Positions 6,169 through 8,191 of a stretch of DNA of 8,191 nucleotides are shown here, in pieces. Location: the NCBI GenBank assembly GCA_030689875.1, contig JAUYHR010000121.1, forward strand, positions 1 to 8,191, written 5' to 3'. The notes under the pieces were generated by a model. The model saw only the letters and a program-made list of their open reading frames with translations, was not told the DNA's origin and made no database searches. Made by a program: the position numbers and the translations under genes. The stretch's first letter is position 1. Every line of letters begins with the position of its first letter. Source of the stretch: Nanobdellota archaeon. Lineage in GTDB: Archaea; Nanobdellota; Nanobdellia; Pacearchaeales; GW2011-AR1.

Positions 6169-6948
6169 ATGGATTTTAGAAAAATAATAGGTGAGAGCCA
6201 AGGAAATTTCTTAAATAACCCCAGAGAAGGGATAATTAAATTTATTCATCAAGTTAACAATCATGAGTTTGGAGTAATTGCCTTAAGCGAAGCTCAAAAA
6301 AGACCGATAATGTTGAAATTATTTAGAGATTTTCGTCGGGAACATTATTCTCTAATCAATGCTTTGCTAAAATTAAAATTAATTTCCCTAAGTGATATAC
6401 GAGACGATGAAAAAGATATTGCTATGATGATGAGAATTAGAGAGTTGGAAGATAGCATAAAAGATTATCAAAATAAAAATAAATCCCCAGATATAGTTGC
6501 GATGAGATTAAGCAGAAATTATGCTACGTGGATGGAGCTATTCTTTAAGAAATTCAGAGAAACGTTTAAAGAAAGATTAAATTTAAATGGAATTAAGAAA
6601 AAGATAAATGAATCTGAAAAATTATATAATATTGATTTGTCTAATATAAAACTCTATTTAGATTCTAAAATAAGAAATAGTATAGACCATGAAGATACTC
6701 TTTTTGAAAATCCTAACGTAATTATCTTTTTAAGAGATGGAAAAGAAATTGAGAGGTTGAGCGTTGAAGAAATAATTGAAAGATTAATTGAATTGACGGG
6801 GGTTAATCTTGGTATAAAAACCGCGGAGATGATACATCTTTCTAATTTTTTGGATTCTCTATTAAGATTAAATAATGGACAACTTAAAGAATATTGTAAA
6901 ACGGGAATTTTAACGAAGGAAATGAAAGAAGTAATTAATCATCTATAA
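6169..6948 (+). CDS. Unrecognised 259-aa protein with a HEPN-like R-x4-H motif
   Basis: No full-length family recognised. It is mostly helical and charged, with no signal or membrane segment. Residues 1-57 look like a separate alpha/beta module (DFRKIIGESQ, then a strand-like FGVIALSEAQKRPIMLKLF). Residues about 60-135 are long helices. SKIRNSIDHED (166-176) gives Arg169-Asn170-x3-His174, followed by VIIFLRDGKEIERLSVEEIIERL. This layout, RN-x3-H then a strand with a charged turn and an S/T-x-E-E helix, is common in HEPN-like domains, where the Arg and His form the RNase site. An RNase or HEPN-fold role is therefore inferred. It starts 5 nt after the cyclophilin stop, with no visible promoter or clear Shine-Dalgarno site, so it is probably the last gene of the cluster that begins with the AbiE-like pair. 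HEPN proteins are frequent partners of MNT nucleotidyltransferases, but here the cyclophilin separates the two. Confidence 0.75.
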   Translation: MDFRKIIGESQGNFLNNPREGIIKFIHQVNNHEFGVIALSEAQKRPIMLKLFRDFRREHYSLINALLKLKLISLSDIRDDEKDIAMMMRIRELEDSIKDYQNKNKSPDIVAMRLSRNYATWMELFFKKFRETFKERLNLNGIKKKINESEKLYNIDLSNIKLYLDSKIRNSIDHEDTLFENPNVIIFLRDGKEIERLSVEEIIERLIELTGVNLGIKTAEMIHLSNFLDSLLRLNNGQLKEYCKTGILTKEMKEVINHL

Positions 6949-6954
6949 AAGCTG

Positions 6955-6973
6955 TTTAGGGCAATATCCTAAA
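6955..6973. terminator. Small stem-loop between convergent genes
   Basis: TTTAGG (6955-6960) pairs with CCTAAA (6968-6973) around a 7-nt loop, extendable by one G-T pair. It lies 6 nt after the HEPN-like stop and 30 bp from the stop of the minus-strand gene, so it may help to end either transcript. No long T-run follows on the plus strand. Function is uncertain. Confidence 0.35.
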
Positions 6974-7002
6974 TAAATCCAAGTCGCGTAAGCAACGAAC
7001 AA

Positions 7003-7428
7003 TTATTTCTTCAAAAACAAAACTATTGCAAGAATAATTGAAACTAAAAAGAATATCCCTATCATCCCGTAAGGCATAAAACTTTTAGAAAATGAAATCT
7101 GCCAGATAGAAAAAATAAGTCCCAATAATCCAACGATGCTTAAAATCCAAAAACTTACGCTCTTGTTATAATCCCCTGACGACGCTGGAATTTGCATAAC
7201 TGGCTCTGGCTGAATTTCAACGGGTTTATTTTTTAAAGATTCTATTTCACTTAATTTGGCTTTTCCAAGTTTAGTTAAAACAATTTTATGGTCTCTCTTT
7301 TCAGCGTAGCCTTTTTGAATAACAGATTTAATAAGAAGATTTCCTGGAGCGTAGCCGAATTTATCTAAAATAGCATAAATTTCTTTAGGCGTATAAATAA
7401 AATTCAGGAAGTCTTCAGCTTTGGACAT
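7003..7428 (-). CDS. Winged-helix-like protein with two C-terminal transmembrane helices
   Basis: A 141-aa protein. Residues 1-65 look like a compact winged helix: helices EDFLNFI, TPKEIYAILDKFG and GNLLIKSVIQKG, a wing YAEKRDHKIVLTKLG, and a closing helix KAKLSEIESLKN. This resembles the C-terminal half of MarR/PadR-like domains. A Pro-rich linker (69-88) leads to two hydrophobic helices, about 91-111 and 119-139, ending FLKK. It would be a membrane-tethered cytoplasmic sensor or regulator; whether it binds DNA is not shown. The start is ATG 7428, with a TATA box (TTTTATAA, plus-strand 7449-7456) centred 24.5 bp upstream, implying a leaderless transcript. It is convergent with the HEPN-like gene and divergent from the PC4-like gene. 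No specific family name is recognised. Confidence 0.78.
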   Translation of the reverse strand: MSKAEDFLNFIYTPKEIYAILDKFGYAPGNLLIKSVIQKGYAEKRDHKIVLTKLGKAKLSEIESLKNKPVEIQPEPVMQIPASSGDYNKSVSFWILSIVGLLGLIFSIWQISFSKSFMPYGMIGIFFLVSIILAIVLFLKK

Positions 7429-7448
7429 CTAAAACATAAAAAACTGCA

Positions 7449-7456
7449 TTATAAAA
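7449..7456 (-). promoter_or_regulatory. TATA box of the winged-helix/membrane protein gene
   Basis: TTTTATAA on the minus strand with AAATCC upstream as a possible BRE; the box centre is 24.5 bp from ATG 7428, predicting leaderless transcription. It is 40 bp away from the divergent PC4-operon TATA box. Confidence 0.6.
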
Positions 7457-7496
7457 GGATTTATGTCCTCAAAACTCAATATTAAAAATCCCAACA

Positions 7497-7504
7497 TTTA
7501 AAAA
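7497..7504 (+). promoter_or_regulatory. TATA box of the leader-ORF/PC4 transcript
   Basis: TTTAAAAA, identical to the box at 3197-3204. Its centre is exactly 25.5 bp upstream of ATG 7526, the first mini-ORF, and 123.5 bp from the PC4 start. It therefore predicts that the mRNA begins at the mini-ORF's start codon, not at PC4. Confidence 0.62.
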
Positions 7505-7525
7505 GAATGTTTTTATTTAAAATAA

Positions 7526-7573
7526 ATGGAAAAAGCAAATAGGAATTTGTATTATCCATTTAACAGGAAATAA
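7526..7573 (+). CDS. Leader mini-ORF 1 (15 aa, MEKANRNLYYPFNRK)
   Basis: ATG to TAA, 16 codons, encoding MEKANRNLYYPFNRK, a basic peptide with an LYYPF aromatic core and no membrane segment. A TATA box at the window's standard spacing puts the transcript start on this ATG, so leaderless translation is predicted. The stop codon is 1 nt from the ATG of mini-ORF 2 (TAA-A-ATG), and the frame shifts by one. It could be a regulatory leader rather than a functional peptide. Expression is inferred. Confidence 0.45.
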   Translation: MEKANRNLYYPFNRK

Positions 7574-7574
7574 A

Positions 7575-7622
7575 ATGGAAAAAGCAAATAGGAATTTGTA
7601 TTATCCATTTAACAGGAAATAA
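7575..7622 (+). CDS. Leader mini-ORF 2, identical 15-aa peptide
   Basis: An exact copy of mini-ORF 1, MEKANRNLYYPFNRK, with TAA at 7620-7622 and the PC4 ATG 1 nt later. Its ATG lies in a 7-bp hairpin (TCCATTT 7555-7561 with AAATGGA 7573-7579). A ribosome finishing this ORF would open the larger hairpin that covers the PC4 start and stop beside it, suggesting termination-reinitiation coupling. A weak TTTGTATT at 7546-7553 is also at promoter spacing, so this ATG could alternatively be a second leaderless start. Confidence 0.42.
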   Translation: MEKANRNLYYPFNRK

Positions 7623-7631
7623 AATGGATAA
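7601..7631 (+). promoter_or_regulatory. 10-bp hairpin burying the PC4 start codon
   Basis: TTATCCATTT (7601-7610) is the exact reverse complement of AAATGGATAA (7622-7631), leaving an 11-nt loop AACAGGAAATA. The start codon ATG 7624-7626 is inside the stem, and the AGGAAA in the loop resembles a ribosome-binding site. The stem includes PC4 codons 1-2, where the sequence departs from the repeat (ATGGATAA instead of ATGGAAAA), and this change lengthens the stem from 7 to 10 bp. It may be an RNA switch or a DNA operator. Confidence 0.6.
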
Positions 7632-7929
7632 AGATATCGGCAAAATAAAAAAAGGAGAATATCAGGGAACAGTAACTGAAATTGTCGTTGGAGTTAGAGA
7701 ATATAATGGAAAAGTTGGCGTTGATATACGGGAATTTGCTTCAAGCGAAAAATATACGGGACCTACAAAAAAAGGGTTAAGAATTCCAGCAGATAATTTT
7801 AAAGATTTTAAAAAGATGATTAATTCAATAACTGACGAAGATTTAGTAGCGTCTGCGCCAAGTGAAACCTCGGCAGAAAAACCAACTGGAAAAACAAAAC
7901 CTAATCAAGAAGAATTGCCGGATTATTAA
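7624..7929 (+). CDS. PC4-like ssDNA-binding transcription coactivator protein
   Basis: A 101-aa protein. Residues about 14-70 match the PC4/p15 fold: strands GTVTEIVVGVREYNGKVGVDIREF, the motif YTGPTKKGLRIP (44-55), and a C-terminal helix ADNFKDFKKMINSI. PC4-like proteins dimerise and bind single-stranded DNA or melted promoters; archaeal relatives bind ssDNA and can affect transcription or repair. Residues 71-101 are a low-complexity tail ending NQEELPDY, acidic with an aromatic terminal residue, loosely like the partner-binding tail of SSB proteins. The start follows two 15-codon leader ORFs with a 1-nt gap and is buried in a hairpin, so translation is probably coupled or regulated, possibly by the protein itself. 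The DNA-repair gene radC follows on the same strand, 45 bp downstream. Family assignment is good; its cellular role is inferred. Confidence 0.85.
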   Translation: MDKDIGKIKKGEYQGTVTEIVVGVREYNGKVGVDIREFASSEKYTGPTKKGLRIPADNFKDFKKMINSITDEDLVASAPSETSAEKPTGKTKPNQEELPDY

Positions 7930-7930
7930 T

Positions 7931-7947
7931 TCTTTTTTATAATTTTT
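7931..7947 (+). terminator. T-rich terminator after the PC4-like gene
   Basis: TCTTTTTTATAATTTTT directly follows the PC4 stop. Runs of T on the coding strand are enough for archaeal RNA polymerase to terminate. The stretch overlaps the radC TATA box, so one sequence may serve both. Confidence 0.45.
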
Positions 7948-7950
7948 AAA
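7943..7950 (+). promoter_or_regulatory. Candidate TATA box for radC
   Basis: TTTTTAAA centred 28.5 bp upstream of ATG 7975, predicting a transcript start within a few nucleotides of the ATG. It is slightly farther than at the other genes here. Confidence 0.5.
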
Positions 7951-7974
7951 TCAAGTATATGACTAACTTAATTT

Positions 7975-8191
7975 ATGAGAATAAAAGATATTTCAAAAGA
8001 AAACAGACCAAGAGAAAGATTTCTTAAATATGGCGCAGAAGTTTTAAGTGATGCCGAGTTATTTGCTATACTTTTAAGAACAGGAACAAAGGGAGAAAAT
8101 GTTATTGATATGTCTAATCGTTTAATTAAAGAATATGGATTAAACAATTTATTTGATTGTTCATTAAAAGAACTTCAAGAGATAAAAGGCA
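7975..8191 (+). CDS. radC: RadC family (JAB-domain) protein, N-terminal part (runs off the right edge)
   Basis: The first 72 residues are visible: MRIKDISKENRPRERFLKYG, then LSDAELFAILLRTGTKGENVIDMSNRLI, then LKELQEIKG. The PRER, L-S-D-x-E-L and L-L-R-x-G-T motifs are the conserved N-terminal signature of RadC (UPF0758). The N-terminal region holds helix-hairpin-helix-like sequence (LKELQEIKG), and the JAB metalloprotease-like domain with its H-x-H motif would follow outside the window. RadC was named for DNA repair in E. coli but its biochemical role remains unsettled; it is often found on mobile elements. The family is mainly bacterial, so its presence here suggests ancient or recent transfer. 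The start is supported by a TATA box 28.5 bp upstream and by alignment with the usual RadC N-terminus. Confidence 0.93.
   Translation, partial: MRIKDISKENRPRERFLKYGAEVLSDAELFAILLRTGTKGENVIDMSNRLIKEYGLNNLFDCSLKELQEIKG

Larger units (their letters stand above)
7524..7628 (+). repeat. Exact 49-bp tandem duplication upstream of the PC4-like gene
   Basis: Two identical 49-bp units, 7526-7574 and 7575-7623, with identity continuing 2 nt upstream and 5 nt (ATGGA) into the PC4 coding sequence. Each unit begins with ATG and ends with TAA plus one A. The absence of any difference between copies means either a recent duplication or selection on both. Only two copies exist and there is no spacer, so it is not a CRISPR array. 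Confidence 0.95.

Noticed and set aside
6949..7002. Possible tRNA or small RNA between the convergent genes
   Set aside because: No cloverleaf elements and the gap is too short; only a 6-bp stem-loop is supported.
7524..7628. CRISPR-like repeat
   Set aside because: Only two head-to-tail copies without spacers, and each copy is a complete short ORF.

Overview
The window looks like chromosomal DNA from an AT-rich archaeon, most likely a small-genome (DPANN-type) lineage. The evidence is an archaeal-type ribosomal protein uS10, a PC4-like coactivator protein, short intergenic gaps, and archaeal TATA boxes (TTTAAAAA, TTTTTAAA, TTTAAATA, TTTTATAA) about 25 bp upstream of start codons. That spacing implies many leaderless mRNAs. 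The exact phylum cannot be fixed from this sequence alone.

Left block (1-3152, minus strand): the N-terminal part of a CPA2/Kef-type cation:proton antiporter that runs off the left edge, preceded by a complete P2A-type calcium-transporting ATPase with all the SERCA-like Ca2+ ligands. The ATPase start is ambiguous because a well-placed ATG after a Shine-Dalgarno-like sequence opens only a 12-codon ORF in another frame. The region 3153-3225 is a divergent promoter region.

Middle block (3226-6948, plus strand): a 110-aa conserved-looking protein of unknown role; uS10 followed 1 nt later by a small HPF/RaiA-like protein; then a tightly packed four-gene cluster. The cluster has one recognisable promoter carrying a perfect 17-bp palindrome, GTTACCTATAAGGTAAC, between the TATA box and the ATG. 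Its genes are a winged-helix AbiEi-like candidate antitoxin, an AbiEii/MNT-type nucleotidyltransferase candidate toxin (20-nt overlap), a membrane-anchored cyclophilin (ATGA overlap), and an unfamiliar protein with an RN-x3-H (R-x4-H) HEPN-like motif. This looks like a type IV toxin-antitoxin-like module, possibly extended by a HEPN RNase, built around a housekeeping isomerase.

Right block (6949-8191): a candidate stem-loop between convergent genes; a minus-strand gene for a winged-helix-like protein with two C-terminal membrane helices; then the most unusual part of the window. The PC4-like ssDNA-binding protein gene is preceded by an exact 49-bp tandem duplication. Each copy is a complete 15-codon ORF (MEKANRNLYYPFNRK) ending 1 nt before the next ATG. 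A perfect 10-bp hairpin with AGGAAA in its loop buries the PC4 start codon. A TATA box at the standard spacing puts the predicted transcript start at the first mini-ORF's ATG. This suggests leader-peptide-driven, termination-reinitiation control of the PC4 gene. The window ends inside a radC gene.
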